Source of the DNA: Pegea sp. RAD2-039
Taxonomy: Eukaryota; Chordata; Thaliacea; Salpida; Salpidae
NCBI GenBank assembly: GCA_034620365.1
Contig: JAQGEQ010000043.1
Span: forward strand, 62,001-126,000
Length of the DNA: 64,000 nucleotides
Direction of reading: 5' to 3'
A model generated the notes under the pieces. The model was not told the DNA's origin. It did not search any database and saw only the letters and a program-made list of their open reading frames with translations. Below are positions 33,099 to 47,073 of this stretch, piece by piece. Made by a program: the position numbers and the translations under genes. Each line of letters starts with the position of its first letter. Positions within the stretch are counted from its first letter, which is position 1.

Positions 33099-36000
33099 TC
33101 ATTTTCTTTTCGGTCTTTTCTTTAAAACAGATTTATCTGCATCAAAACATTACATCAGACAAACAATTACACTCATAGCAACTTACTTCTTAGTGAAGGA
33201 TTTATAGGCTCGTTTGGTAGAACAACATCTTTATTGTACCATTTTTTACCACCTTCACTTGCATCTATCAGTTCAACATCTGATCTTTCATCCTCAGAGA
33301 GCGGATAAATGTTTTTATCATTTTCACGAAAGTTAGTTTGAGGTTCGGACATCTCCTCAAACTGTGAGTTCCAAACTTCACCTTCTAACTCTTCATTTAG
33401 GTCAAACTGGTAATCGGCCATTTCTGGCGGGTAGTTCCCCTATAAAAAAATTAAACAACATTTAAACACCATAAAAATATTTTTAAAGTCAAGCAGTTTA
33501 AACTAAAGTAAGCTTATAAACAGCTTAAAATGTTTGCAAGATAATAACATTACCAGACGGCTAGGAAAAAGGGATGGATTTTCTCTTCTGATCTTACTTA
33601 TTGCCAAGAGCCTCAACCATTTCATCTTTATGATATACCATCTATAAAAGAGTTAAAGACTAAATACAACAAAGATACTGGATAAAATGACCTGAAGCAC
33701 TGATAAACTCCCCAATGATTTAGAGACATCTTTTGTTGTTTGATAAATTTACGATTGAATGAGTATTGTCTCCATAGCAACGGCTTCACCTGCGCGCAAA
33801 GCTGAGCGATGTCGTGTTTCATGAACGAGGTCTCTTCAAGTCTCATTTTCGTCTCCGAAGAAATTTGAATAGCTGTCATTGATCTGACGGCAAATATTTC
33901 CTCTTGTAACTAGATAACGAAAGTTAGAGACTGCCGAACAAAGGTCGAAGTTTGAACCTTTTCAATCGTAAATTGATCTCCAGTTAGCTGGTTATTTTGT
34001 GATCTTTCAGCATTCACTTCTAGCTCTTCAATACGACTTTGCATTTCGATCAATTCATTTTCAGTTTTCTTTGCTTGCCTCAAGCGAGAACTACATTCTA
34101 ATGTTGTCAGTTTTTCTGAATCATTTTTCATCTCAATAATTTGTTGTTCAATTTCTTTTTTGGCTTTCATTAACTCTGTTGAAATAAAGACTTGCAATTT
34201 CATATTTTCAGTTTAAACTAGTTTTTAACTACTTCTAAAATCTTCTTGAAGTTTTTCAAACCCTTCAGAGGTTGATTCTTTCCATAAATTAAACTTTTTT
34301 AGTGCTGCAATACTTTCAAGTTGGCAATCGGACTTGATTTTGTCAATCTTTCCATCCAAGCCTATTTCTGCTTCAATCATCTTTGCTTTCACTGATTTGA
34401 ACTTTTCATCAAACTGATCACGAAGATGTGATAATTTGTCTTCCTCTTGTACCATTATCTTCAACTTTTACATTCAATATACAAATTATGTTGTTTGTGA
34501 TAAAATCTAATGATAACACAACAAAATCACCTGATTTGTTATTTCATTTTTATCTTTAATAATACGAGTTTTGAGATTGCTGACCGTCTCTTCGAAAGAG
34601 GACAAACCAATTCGTAGTTGCTCTTGTATTAGAGATAGACTGTTAGTGATGGTTTGAGCTTGCTCTTCACGCTTCTGAATTTCCGCTAAAATAACTTTAT
34701 CAATCGATTTTCTAAAAATAAATGATCACAAGTTCTTCACCATCTTTGATAAGATCGGTGGTTAAATAATCCATTCTTTCTTAAAGTTCAAACCGAAAAG
34801 TATTTTCTGCAAAATCACCTGTCGCAGCTGATTTTATTTGCAATATCAATGATTAACTCTTGAACTTTTCGAAAGTTTGAAGCAAGTCGGGTTCTATCAG
34901 TTTTTCTTGCTTCTTTCATAATTGCCACTTCTTCATTAGCTAGTCTTTGTTGAGATTGTAGTCTGCAAGACAAATTTCTAAGGTCTCGGCATAAAAAAGT
35001 TGTATAATAACCTAGAATCCATCTCCTCCTTTAAAGAAATTTCAAAATTGATTCGAGCTTGCTCTTCTTCTTGCTTCAGCTTCTCTGAATCATTTAACTT
35101 CCGGAAAAGCTCTTCTCGAAGCTCAATCTCCTTCTGAATTCTCTTCTCATTCCATTCGGAAGACATCGTCTGTAAATAAATAAGTGAATGATCAAAACTT
35201 GTTGAAGTACAAGCTTGTAAATAAACTTGAATTTAAATAATTCTGTTTTGCTGATTACAATTTGATTTTATCAATAAAATAAACAAAGTTTTTACAGAAA
35301 TCGACTAAACTTTCGACTAACTTGAATAATGTTTTGTAGTTTCAATTTTTCACTTTCTCTCGAAAATTCTCTCTCTTGTTCTCTCGATTTCAAGTTCTTT
35401 AAATCGTCTTGTACTTGTTGATGAATATTCCTCATACTTGTTTGAATGTTGGCTATTTTCATATCAATCTGCATTTATCTATTTCAACATAAAAAGATCA
35501 AGAAATTGGCGAAGTAACCTGTTGTGTGTGATTAAGCATTTGACTGTTAGATTGACTAAGCTGTTTCGTCATCATACTAATTGCTTGTTGAACTTCTAGA
35601 TACTTTGACTCAAGAATATCTCTAATGAGTCACACGTATCTGAGAGTTAAAAAAACTGGAGTAATCATGAACTTACCGAAGCTGTTTGCTATGTTGATCA
35701 AAATTGTGGTTGTGGTCGACTCGAGCTAAATCTAAAGTTCGACTTTCGTCTAAGCTGATTGATGAGTGAAATTTCTGAAGTTGTAAGGCCTGAAAATAAT
35801 ATTTTCCCCAAAAAATCGCCCAGCAAGCAAAAATCCCCTTTTAAAGTTCAAACTAACCTGAGATTCTAATTGTTTTGTCATATAACGAATTTGATCCTGA
35901 TAATCTTCTAATCTTCTTTCTTGTCCTTCAAACCTACATGATATGTCTTGAAGACGATGATATAGATCATCGAAACACGACATCACTGTAGAGTGTTGAT

Positions 36001-36957
36001 TATCACCAAACAACTGAGTGTTGTGCAAACTCTATAAAAGTAATCTTACAAAATGTGATACCTTTATAAGTTCAGACACCTTTTTAATTCGTGATATATG
36101 CTTAGTAATATCTTGGGAGTTCTCTTTTTCGATGTGAAGTTTTTCTTCCGTCTTTCGAAGCCGTTTAGACAGTTGTGAAATGACCTCATTGCTTTCTGAA
36201 ACCATATTCATCAACTGATAAGTGCTACTTCCACCAGTTCTCAGATATTTTAGCTGTAAATCAACTAATGAATTTCCAGGCTTTATTTAGCAAATAATCG
36301 AACCTCTTTAATTACGTTTTTGGTCAATTCTTCAATATTCTCGATTCTGTGGACGAGTGCTTGATCGCCAGCCGCTACTTGACTAATTGTACTTTTAAAA
36401 TAAACCGGATTAAAATTTCTTACAAAATTTTGCCTTAAAACAACTTTTCATTCACTATGACGATGAACCACTTACAGGTTTATCTGATGTAATTCTAATA
36501 AAATACTTTGAACAAATACAAACTTTTATTTAACGTTTATTAGAAACTATAAAAACGCCTCTCAAGTTGAAACCAAAGTATGTTTTTGTAGTAAGTCATT
36601 TCAAGTTTAAGAATAAAAGTTTAACGTGTTCACCTCAAACGAGAGATATTTAGTTTTGCAACTGATCAACATTGTTTTATTCAGTTCAAGTTTATTTTGT
36701 CTCAAAAAATCGACTTTTTTTAAACAAAAGACCAATTCGTTGACCGAACAATCAAAAACTCACTTATTTTCCGCAGCAAATTTTTCTTCAGTTATTTTAG
36801 GAATCGGTTTGTAGTGTGAACCTCTGAAAGAAACTAATCCCAAATCATCATTAATTGTTGCCGAAGTGTTAGTATTTGCAGATTTTGCGTTTATGGTCTC
36901 ACTTAAACCTGGTAAGACTCCTAAAAAATTCTTCTGCTTTAATCTTGAATCATCCAT
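33099..36957 (-). CDS. coiled-coil protein, 822 aa, 16 exons, unrecognised
   Basis: Exons: 36957-36764, 36391-36304, 36253-36080, 36031-35858, 35789-35677, 35621-35519, 35468-35322, 35169-35012, 34962-34819, 34711-34531, 34464-34233, 34175-33958, 33909-33692, 33587-33554, 33439-33187, 33136-33099. Total 2469 nt, exactly in frame. After a Ser/Thr-rich N-terminus of about 65 residues, the chain is almost all heptad-like and rich in Glu, Lys, Gln and Leu up to about residue 640. Next comes a basic Trp/Tyr/Phe segment (KPLLWRQYSFNRKF; NHWGVYQCFRRENPSLFPSR), then an acidic stretch, and finally a tiny exon encoding KKRPKRK, which resembles a nuclear-localisation signal. No catalytic domain is seen. 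It loosely recalls the FAM81/CCDC154-type coiled-coil proteins, but that is a guess. Minus-strand AATAAA at 32909-32914. It is head-to-head with the gene at 37875. Confidence 0.8.
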
Positions 36958-37874
36958 TTATGCACACTCAATTTGAAAACAAAAATATAAAACTTAGACA
37001 ACTAATTAAACAATTTTTTTCATGATATCTATCAATCGAATAGAAAAACTGAAATTTCGGTATTTTATCAATTATTACGTCACAAGCTCATTTAAAAAAT
37101 GAATAAATCGGTCATTGGGCTGCTAAGTTATTCTAGTACAAAAGTGCCTGTGTCAAAAACTGTTCACCTTAAATTTAATGTTTCTATGTTGGCTTTTACT
37201 TATAGATGTATAACAATGTTTGTATCATACTGTTTATAAATCATCTCTATTACAGCAAATAAAAGTAAGTATCTAAAAGTTTTATAATTCGTTCTAAAAT
37301 AATTCTGAAAAAAACTGCTGAACAAACATAAATAAAAATCATTGTGTATAAACTAAAAAAACTTTTTTATTTATTTCACTAACATCATTTAGTTTGAAAT
37401 TACTTTGATCAATTCACTTCACAGCATTTGAGTTATTAACTCAACTATTTTCTACTCTTGTCTATTCAAAACTTAGCAAGGACTTTACTGAAGAGCTCTT
37501 GTTTGTGATATTATGAAAGTTTTTTGTTGGTTACTACATGCTGTGATTGTAGATTTTACGAGACGCTAAACTCTTAAACATTTTTATCAATGTTAAACTT
37601 TTCGTTTTATGACTTTAAGCCAAACTTCTTTTCAATTTTTTGGAAGATAAAAATATTACACTTCAACTTTAAATATTCAATAATTTTTTACTTTTCGTTG
37701 AAAAAATTTAAAATGTTTTAATTTTCTAAAAGAAGTTATTTTTATCAATCAATTAAAAACTTAAATATTCTAATTTTTAGTTTTGTACATTAGTATATAA
37801 CTTTAAAAGTATTTTGAAGAAAGTTTTTGTTAAATTAAAGAAATGTAATTAAAATAGCTGAATTGTAGAAATCA
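36958..37874. promoter_or_regulatory. divergent intergenic region shared by two coiled-coil genes
   Basis: About 0.9 kb between two ATGs facing away from each other (36957 minus, 37875 plus). AT-rich, with a CRE-like TTACGTCACA near 37076. It may act as a bidirectional promoter; the sequence alone does not show it. Confidence 0.35.
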
Positions 37875-39908
37875 ATGATGCAAAGTACAAACTTACCCGA
37901 TGCCGAGGTGGAAGAGCTTCATTACTTCAAGATGCGAATCAAACAAATGGAAAAGGAGTCACTTACACTCAGAGAAGTTTGTATTAAACGCGTTTCTATA
38001 GTTACGAACATTCAATCATCACAGCACATCGAGTTGCTACTGACAACAAAGCGAAAGACGTTACGAACATCAATTGGCCAATCAGAGCAGTCATCAGTTA
38101 ACAGCAGCCAATTAAAAACTTCCACAAAAAGTGACAGCAGCTCTTCGATTGCACCTCGTAGCGCGCGAAAAACTCTTCTTCGTATGATTAGTCGATCACC
38201 CACTAAATCTCGCCCGTTGCTTCTCAAAGATTCCGACATAGAACAAAACTCCATCTACTTAGATATATCAAAGAACCCAGATGTAATGACATGGTTAGAT
38301 GCACAAGGACCTCAATCAGCGATGGTGGATGCAATGGTTGAAGACTTGGTCGAAAACGAAAGTTATTTGTTGCGTTTGTTAGATGAAGAGCGTGAAAGAG
38401 CTTCACATATCTATGCTTACATTGAGCGGTTGCTATTGGAGATGAAAAAGGACCACATAACCCTGAATGCCAATGAATGGTCTCGAGCGTATCAGGAGAC
38501 TTTTGGTGGCTTGTGAGTTGTTTGTTCCATTATGATGTAAAAAAATCGCGATTTATTGTCATCATGTAGAGAGTCTGTATTGAAAAGACGCGCTTAGCTG
38601 TTTAAAGTCGCTAATCTTCTAAATAACTTGATGACATTTAATCACAATTGTAAATTGTTTATCATGTGATTTAATATAATTTATATTTAGCTATCTAAAC
38701 CTTTAATTCCAAATCTTAAAGAAAAAATGTTAAAAAATAATTATTAGTAATTCTATGAATAATATTTTGAATTTATTTTCTAAATAGTAAAAGTTTGAAT
38801 ACACTATCATTATTTTAAGTCTTATTTTCATAACCCAAAGATACCAAACAAGATCTGTCTGTTGTTCGTGTATAATTTTAGATAAAAAGCGAATGTTTAA
38901 ATAAACTAATGAGTCAGAGTGTTGATTATTAACTGATATTCAGAGAGAAGGATTTGCTTCTGAAGAATCTTTTACGAGAAAATTCTGAATTGAAACTATT
39001 AAATGATAGCTTGCAAACAGAGGTTTCAAATCTGAGCAGAAATAAAGAGATGGATGACACAAGTGTTCAAGTTGGTTTCTATTCACTAGTTCAAAAATTG
39101 ATAATATTTCATCTGTTATTTGGATAGAAACTTAAGTTAAATAGTTTTTAGCTTTGTAATAAACTTAGTTTTTGCTGCATTTATAGACCATTTCACTTGA
39201 TAATGATGAAAGAACCTTTACAGTAGTTAACAAAAACGAAGCATTCAATTATTCAACTGAAACCTCTAACCTGCAAACACCAGTAAGTGTGAAAATACAT
39301 TTTTTGTACTAAATATTAGTGAAAAGTTGCAGGAAACATCAGAAAGTTCTACTTCAAGGACTCAACCTCAAATTGCTCAAGAAAACAACAAGATACCAAT
39401 CACTAAAATTGATGTAAAAATTACATTAGAAGTACTAATAATTAACTTAAATTTTATTCAAATTTTTTTAAATACTTCTGATTAGATAACTTTTATTATT
39501 ATTTTTTTACTATAATTGATACTTAGTATAACTTGTAGAATGAGGATGAGGAAAACTTTGCAAGTAACTTCACACATATTTCAAGTTTCAATACTGCCGA
39601 AAACGTAAGCTTCTTTACTTTCAATGTTATAAAAAGATAAAAATGCAAACATTAGTCCTAATTTTTATCAATATTTTTTTGGGAGAGGTAAAAAAGTTTT
39701 AATAAGCTAATAGTTCCATTTAAAAAAAGAAATATTAGCTTAACTATATTGAATATCTATAATTACAAACATTTTTGACCAAAACAGCTTAAAGTATATT
39801 TTATATCAAAAAACTTGTTATCCAAAGTTAAAATTATAAAAAAGTGATAATTTAGTTTTTTTATTTTAGACCAGAAAAATTGAAACAAGTTCCCTTCAAT
39901 TAAATTGA
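37875..39908 (+). CDS. acidic coiled-coil protein, 348 aa, unrecognised
   Basis: Exons 37875-38512, 38944-39070, 39187-39282, 39333-39413, 39539-39604 and 39870-39908 (TGA) give 348 residues in frame. AATAAA at 40166-40171. A predicted coiled coil (about residues 8-40) is followed by a Ser-rich basic linker (SARKTLLRMISRSPTKSRP). A Glu-rich helical segment follows (VEDLVENESYLLRLLDEE, then an amphipathic helix to about 212), a second coiled coil (about 213-255), and a polar low-complexity tail. An optional 48-bp in-frame intron, gtttgt...cacag, may lie near 37977-38030, so the N-terminal length is uncertain. No family is recognised. It shares a divergent start region with the 822-aa coiled-coil gene. 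Confidence 0.65.
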
Positions 39909-41053
39909 TAAACTTAAATAGTTGAAGCAGGTGTGATTTGTTTTCATTTTACTATTACTTAAGTCGTCACTTATATTATTTATCTAGCATTGAGATAGAC
40001 TATCTAAATAACTTATTATTGATATTTATGTTTTAATTCCATTTGGTAATTTTTATCTGGTGATATTAACTTATAATTTTGTTTACAGTTTCATTGATTA
40101 TTCCATTCAAAAAAAATCAGAAGAAAACTGTAAAGAGATGAAAAAATTTTATTTTTATGTAATGAAATAAAAAAAAATTAATAGCATCTGTTTTTCAAAC
40201 TTTTGCTACTTTTTATCGAAAACTTGATAATTTTGTTGTATTTTGTTTGAAATTTTTATTAAGAAGATCAAATATAAGACTTTTTATTGTTTGCTAAAAC
40301 TGTCAGTTTTTCAAATAATTTTCTGCGAAGTAAATACTTAGTGAAACAATAATTTTTAAACTCATGATATTGCTACAAATTAATATTCAGGGAAAACTAA
40401 CATAACAATAGTAAATTTTCACGTCATTTGCTTGCTGAAAACCGACTCAAAGTAAATATGAGGTAATTATGGAAAAAATGGCAAAACTTGTTTGTTAAAG
40501 AATTGATTACTGCTTGGAGAGACTACCTTTTTCTTTTGACTTGATATTCAGACAACAATAGCTCGTTCAAGGGTGTGTTAAGCACCAAGCTTTCAGTCTT
40601 GCTTTTATATAGCAACCAAAACTTAACTCTTGTCTTAGTACAAAGTGAAATGTAATTTTGAAGACTGTAACTAGCTCTAAAAATTACTAAAAGGCTATTG
40701 TAAAGATTTTTTCAGTGTTTATTTTGATTTTAAAAAATTAAGTTTGAATATAAATCAGCCGTTTGCAATACATAAGCTTAGAGAGTTAGTTGTTTTTAAA
40801 CTTAACTGCTTTTTAATAAAAATAAGATATTCAGATATAAAGGTATAAAGTTGATAAAGATAAAATAGTTACTAATAAACTATCATTATTTAAACAGGAG
40901 TTACTAAAATTAATTATAACAACTGAATCATAAGAATAAATTCAAATTATATATCTTAGGAATATATAAATGATGTTTGTAACACTCAAGACAATTTATT
41001 TGTGATTCAGAGTGCAAATAGTCACCAATTTTGCAAATATTTTCTAAATTAAA
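39909..41053 (+). other. AT-rich spacer between two coiled-coil genes
   Basis: The 3' UTR of the upstream gene (signal at 40166) and about 0.9 kb of non-coding sequence. A possible acceptor (gtgattcag near 41010) could belong to a 5' UTR exon of the next gene. Confidence 0.4.
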
Positions 41054-42454
41054 ATGAATAAAAACAAGAAACAAATAAATGACGATAAGAGCATTACATT
41101 TTATAAGACTAGGGTATTAGAGCTTGAAACTGAAGTCTCGAAGCTAAAACAGGTAACTTTAATTTTCTTTTCTCTGATTTCTATCAATAATTTTGCTTTA
41201 GTAACAAATTCACATGAAAAGTTAGAGAGTTTTCTAAAAATGCTGATCACTATACATGTTTACACAAAGCGACTTCTTTTAAAGTCATAAATCAATAATC
41301 TGTAAGTTAAGAGAAAAAGCTTTACATTTTCAAGATGAGAATTATACAAAAATGATTATTTTCTAACATTGATTTTAAAGCGCTTAACTGACCTGAGAAA
41401 AGCAAAAAATAACGTAGTGATCAAGCGCGAACGGGAATTTGTTCACGTGGGTCATCCCCCGATCAACAAAAGCTCTACATCCAGAACATCTGAAGATAAT
41501 AGGGAGAGAAAGACATATGTAACAGAAAAAGAAAAAGTCCTTTCAAACCGTGTTAAGGAACTTATGAATCAGAAAGTCCTCCTCAATGAAGACTTAGCAA
41601 ACGAGAGGATGAAAGGCGAAGGATTCAAAAAGAGTTTGGATGACTTATTGGAGCGCTTGGAGCTGAAATCAACTCAACAAGAAAGTAAGCAAGTTGAGAA
41701 CAAGTGAGTCTGCTCAGAATTCATTATTCATTATTTATTTATCAAACTATTCAAAATGATGATAACAGAGTGAGACAAGTGTACATCAACGATCTGATGA
41801 CAGAAAACGCCGATTTGCGAAGTCAAAACGAAAAACTTGTAAATGACCTTAGCGTAAAAGAAGCAGTATGGCTGAACAAAGAAGAAAATTTTATCCAAAA
41901 GGTTATTTGCTAAGTTTGATTAGTTATCATACAAAATGTTTACAGAAAAGTTTTTATATCTATCTAAAGAAAATGAATAAGAATAATTTTTCTAAAAAAT
42001 GTATCTCCGAAAATCTATTTCATAAGATAATGATGTAACTTGGCTCAGGGAAACGAAATGCAAGCCAAATGGTCAGAAAAGTATGCCAAGTGGATGGTTG
42101 AAACTGAAAGAAAAATGGAAGAATTGAAACAACAGAATTTGATGCTAAGAGATTGTCTTAATAGAGGAATTCCCCGCCACAAAAATACTAATGAAAATCA
42201 AGTGAGTCTTAGCTAGTTAAGTTTGCTTTGATCTAATGATATTGATATAAAAGTTAAACTTCTTGTTTTACTTATAGATTTTGAATTTTCTAAAAAAATT
42301 TGGAATTAATAATATGTACATAATAATGAATAGATCATTTATCTTTTTAATAAAAGTTAGGAATTAAATCGTTTATTTTCAAGAGTCCATCGACAAGTTA
42401 AAAAATGGACCAATCAAAGTTTTGAACTCCAAAGAAAATTTTATGAGAAGGTGA
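41054..42454 (+). CDS. coiled-coil protein, 258 aa, unrecognised
   Basis: Exons 41054-41152, 41381-41703, 41769-41901, 42049-42201 and 42386-42454 (TGA) give 258 residues in frame; AATAAA at 42672-42677. The protein is almost wholly charged and helical, with heptads in exon 1 (TRVLELETEVSKLKQ), exon 2 (LSNRVKELMNQKVLLNEDLA) and exon 4 (WMVETERKMEELKQQNLML). No enzymatic or targeting motif is seen. The last intron has two overlapping acceptors (caag and caagag) two bases apart. The downstream one gives the longer tail used here; the upstream one would add SPSTS and stop. It is tandem to the 348-aa gene and could be part of the same transcription unit, although each has its own ATG, stop and polyadenylation signal. 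Confidence 0.65.
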
Positions 42455-44703
42455 AAAGAAAGAGTCAGCAGACTGACAGAGGTACATCGTCTCTTCTCAT
42501 CAACTCAAGATTGTAAAGATTTTCAAATGTCATTACTGAAATTACTGTTTTTTAACTTTTTGCTTATTTTACCTCATTAAAATTCTTATGCACTTTGCCT
42601 TTTTAAAATATAAGTAAAACTGAACTTTGTATTTGGTTGTATTAAATTCATTTCTTAGTTCCTATATTTAAAATAAAAACTGGAATAGTTTTTAATTATA
42701 CCAAATATTCTAATTTACAAGAAGTTATAAAACTGTATAAAAATAAACAAGCTCAATTTAAATTAAACATATTAAATTAAAATTTATTATTGCATAGCAA
42801 TTTTCAAGGCACTAAAGTTGATTTTATGAGTTTTAAACGTTTACTGACAAAACTAAGTTGTCTTAGTTAGCTGTGCAAATATTTACAAAATAACAAAGAA
42901 AATGTGAGTTTATTTGTTGTAATTTGATTAGAAATTAAAAAAGATATTTGAAATACCACTAACCCAAAAATGATCAGTATTTTTGAAGGTTAAGTTTGTA
43001 AATTTTTGGAAAGTCAAATAATCAAAACTAAAATAGGCCTTTTAAATGACGTTTGCTAGCAAATAAGAAAGCTTTTGTTAGATTTCGAAATCTATTACTT
43101 AGTTGAACAAAATTTTTATAAATTAATTTTAATAGAATAATTTGTAAATCTTGTTGAAACATGTTTTTATTATTTAATTTTAAACATGTATTGTATCACT
43201 TTTTATCAGTTTTAAATAAATTAGATTAATTGAAAAATAAATGATGAAAAATGTTATACCATAATGTCCCTTCTTATTTTTCTATTTTTATGTCCTAATT
43301 TCAAAAAAGGAATCAAATACTTTTTTAATGTAATTATTTACGCGACAAAGTTATTGCTTGTAATCATTAAATGATTGCTTATTATTTAATAGGTTGGATT
43401 TAAACATTTTATTTCTATTCGATATTTTCATTCATGTTGAAATGTTTATTTTAAATTGATAAACTTGTTAAAATAGACCCAGTAAAAGTTATAAACTAGA
43501 AATTACTATTTTTTTAAATTTACCTGTTATAATCAATTACAAATTTAAATGAGAAATTTGAAAAATAAACATTTCATAAATCATTGACGCTATTTACAGC
43601 GTATTTACATTTAGTCATTTAGCACAATTTCTTTAAACAAAGTTAGTTATTTTTAGAACAAATTTTACTTTATGAAAGCTTTTATAACTGATGGACTGAT
43701 TACTAACAAGTTTACTCTATCATAATTTATAAATATTTATAGCATATGTTTATTAAAAATATTCTCATTTATACAGAGTTCAAGAAACAACTTTTAATTT
43801 ATAACCTAAAAAATTTAAGCTTTGAGGAAGCATGCAATTTGTATAAGGTCTATTATTATCAATAAAAGCTGTTACTGCCCTGAAATTTAGAATTAATTTT
43901 CCAAGAAACTGTCATGTAATATAATGACTAATTAGAATACAAACATACTTAATGAAAAAGTCAGGAAGCTTAATTTTCTTTGCAGATTAATGATAAATAG
44001 TTCTTTTTGTAACAAAGTTAAACAATATATTCATAATACTACATAAAACGTAAAAATTACACTAGTCAAATCAGAAAATTGTCTTGTACTTTTATGGTGA
44101 CAAAACTAAAACTTGAATAAAAACAACCTATTACAAACAACTACAATATCTGAAGACTGACGACCTCTTAAACTTTCATGATTTTAGGGTTGAACTTTTG
44201 AAGCTCTCTACACTCCTTTAAGTGCATTAATTAAAGAAAAATTTATAAAATTTATTATATAGATCAAATATATAAGTAATCTTTCTTTTTATTTGAAGTC
44301 TTAACTTTGTTATGTTTAAAAAAAGCTGTTTCAACGTAATGAATATATTAGAAACAGGTAGGATTATTAAGGTAAAGTTTTTATATAGAGAGCAAAATAA
44401 GTTTTCATGACCAACTAAATTAGCAAAATACGTTAATTGATTTTATAAAAGGTATTACAAATTGAAATTCTACTTTTAAACTAGTAATCAGAGCAGTTAT
44501 CATAATCATATTTACAAGTTTTTATAATTCGAATGATACTCAGTTATTAGAACATTTTTTTATGAACTGAGTTTATTTTGATTGCCTAGTTAAATATTTT
44601 TTTTTCATTTAAACTTACTATAAAAAAAATGCCGAAACTGGCTGTTATAAAATATTATTTTATAGTGTTTCTACTATCCGCTTCAAGTATTTTTTTCATC
44701 TGC
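42455..44703. other. AT-rich intergenic region
   Basis: Between the 258-aa coiled-coil gene and RPS23. I see no exon, RNA gene or mobile-element signature. Confidence 0.5.
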
Positions 44704-44704
44704 A
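44701..44704 (+). promoter_or_regulatory. 5' UTR splice acceptor of RPS23, possible spliced-leader site
   Basis: A pyrimidine-rich tract ending tttttcatctgcag lies 41 nt upstream of the RPS23 ATG. It could accept a trans-spliced leader or an upstream 5' UTR exon. Confidence 0.3.
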
Positions 44705-44745
44705 GGTTTTATCCTTTTTACGAGTGGCTTAGAGATACAAGCATC

Positions 44746-46413
<1,668 letters not shown>

Positions 46414-46438
46414 ACTGGCATTGTTGTTATGTTCAATC

Positions 46439-46444
46439 AATAAA
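46439..46444 (+). terminator. RPS23: RPS23 polyadenylation signal
   Basis: AATAAA 25 nt after the stop. It lies 39 bp from the opposing EFCAB10 signal (46483-46488), so the two 3' ends probably overlap. Confidence 0.7.
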
Positions 46445-46482
46445 CATTAACGATTAGACAATTTGCTGTGTTTTGTGACAAT

Positions 46483-46488
46483 TTTATT
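46483..46488 (-). terminator. EFCAB10: EFCAB10 polyadenylation signal (minus strand)
   Basis: TTTATT on the plus strand (AATAAA on the minus strand), 33 nt beyond the EFCAB10 stop. Confidence 0.55.
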
Positions 46489-46521
46489 AAGACAGTCGGC
46501 ATTTGCGCTTAATTAGCTCAA

Positions 46522-47073
46522 CTATTCTCTCTTGTAAGTACTCAAGATGTCTATCAAACTGGATTTCCTACATTTACTTCAAATTAATGATTTTGTTACT
46601 TGATGCTGATCTACCAACTTACGCGTCATACAAAAACTTGCTGAAGTCGACATCATCTTCTAATGTTAACTGATTTTCTTCCAACTTTTTTACTCCGATG
46701 ACTTTCAAAGCTATCAAAAAGAGACTAAATATTTAGTGAATCTATGTAGTTAAGTAATAAGTTAAAAAACCTTCTTTGTATTTGTCTGCAGATATCAAAC
46801 CACTCTTAGTTGGATCTAGAATACCAAAAATTGAGGTTAAATTGCTGTCATCGAATAAACTTGGGTGTTGGCATTGAATATCTCTTGCTAGCGTCAACTC
46901 TTCGAGATGGTTGATCATATATTCTTTGGGATCCTCTATTATAGAAGTTGTTTACTCTTCTATTCACCTAATTTTACTTTACCTGGCTGATTAAAAACTA
47001 ATAGACATGACATCATATTAAATAAATCCATTATTCTGTGTTCTTTTAAATATTTCCAACTCCTGATTGCCAT
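46522..47073 (-). CDS. EFCAB10: EF-hand domain protein EFCAB10
   Basis: Exons 47073-46983, 46935-46771, 46710-46623 and 46567-46522 (TAG) give 129 residues, close to the vertebrate length. The N-terminal helix pair (WKYLKEHRIMDLFNMMSCLL, then PKEYMINHLEELTLARD) matches the RII/DPY-30-like dimerisation region of EFCAB10. It is followed by an EF-hand-like unit (FGILDPTKSGLISADKYKEA). The loop ends in Lys at position 12, not Glu, so calcium binding is doubtful, as in vertebrate relatives. The third exon reads on to an in-frame stop (46619) if its gtaagt donor is not used; the spliced form better matches the family's length. RII-fold proteins often dock to AKAP-like partners in cilia; a ciliary role is inferred. 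Confidence 0.8.
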
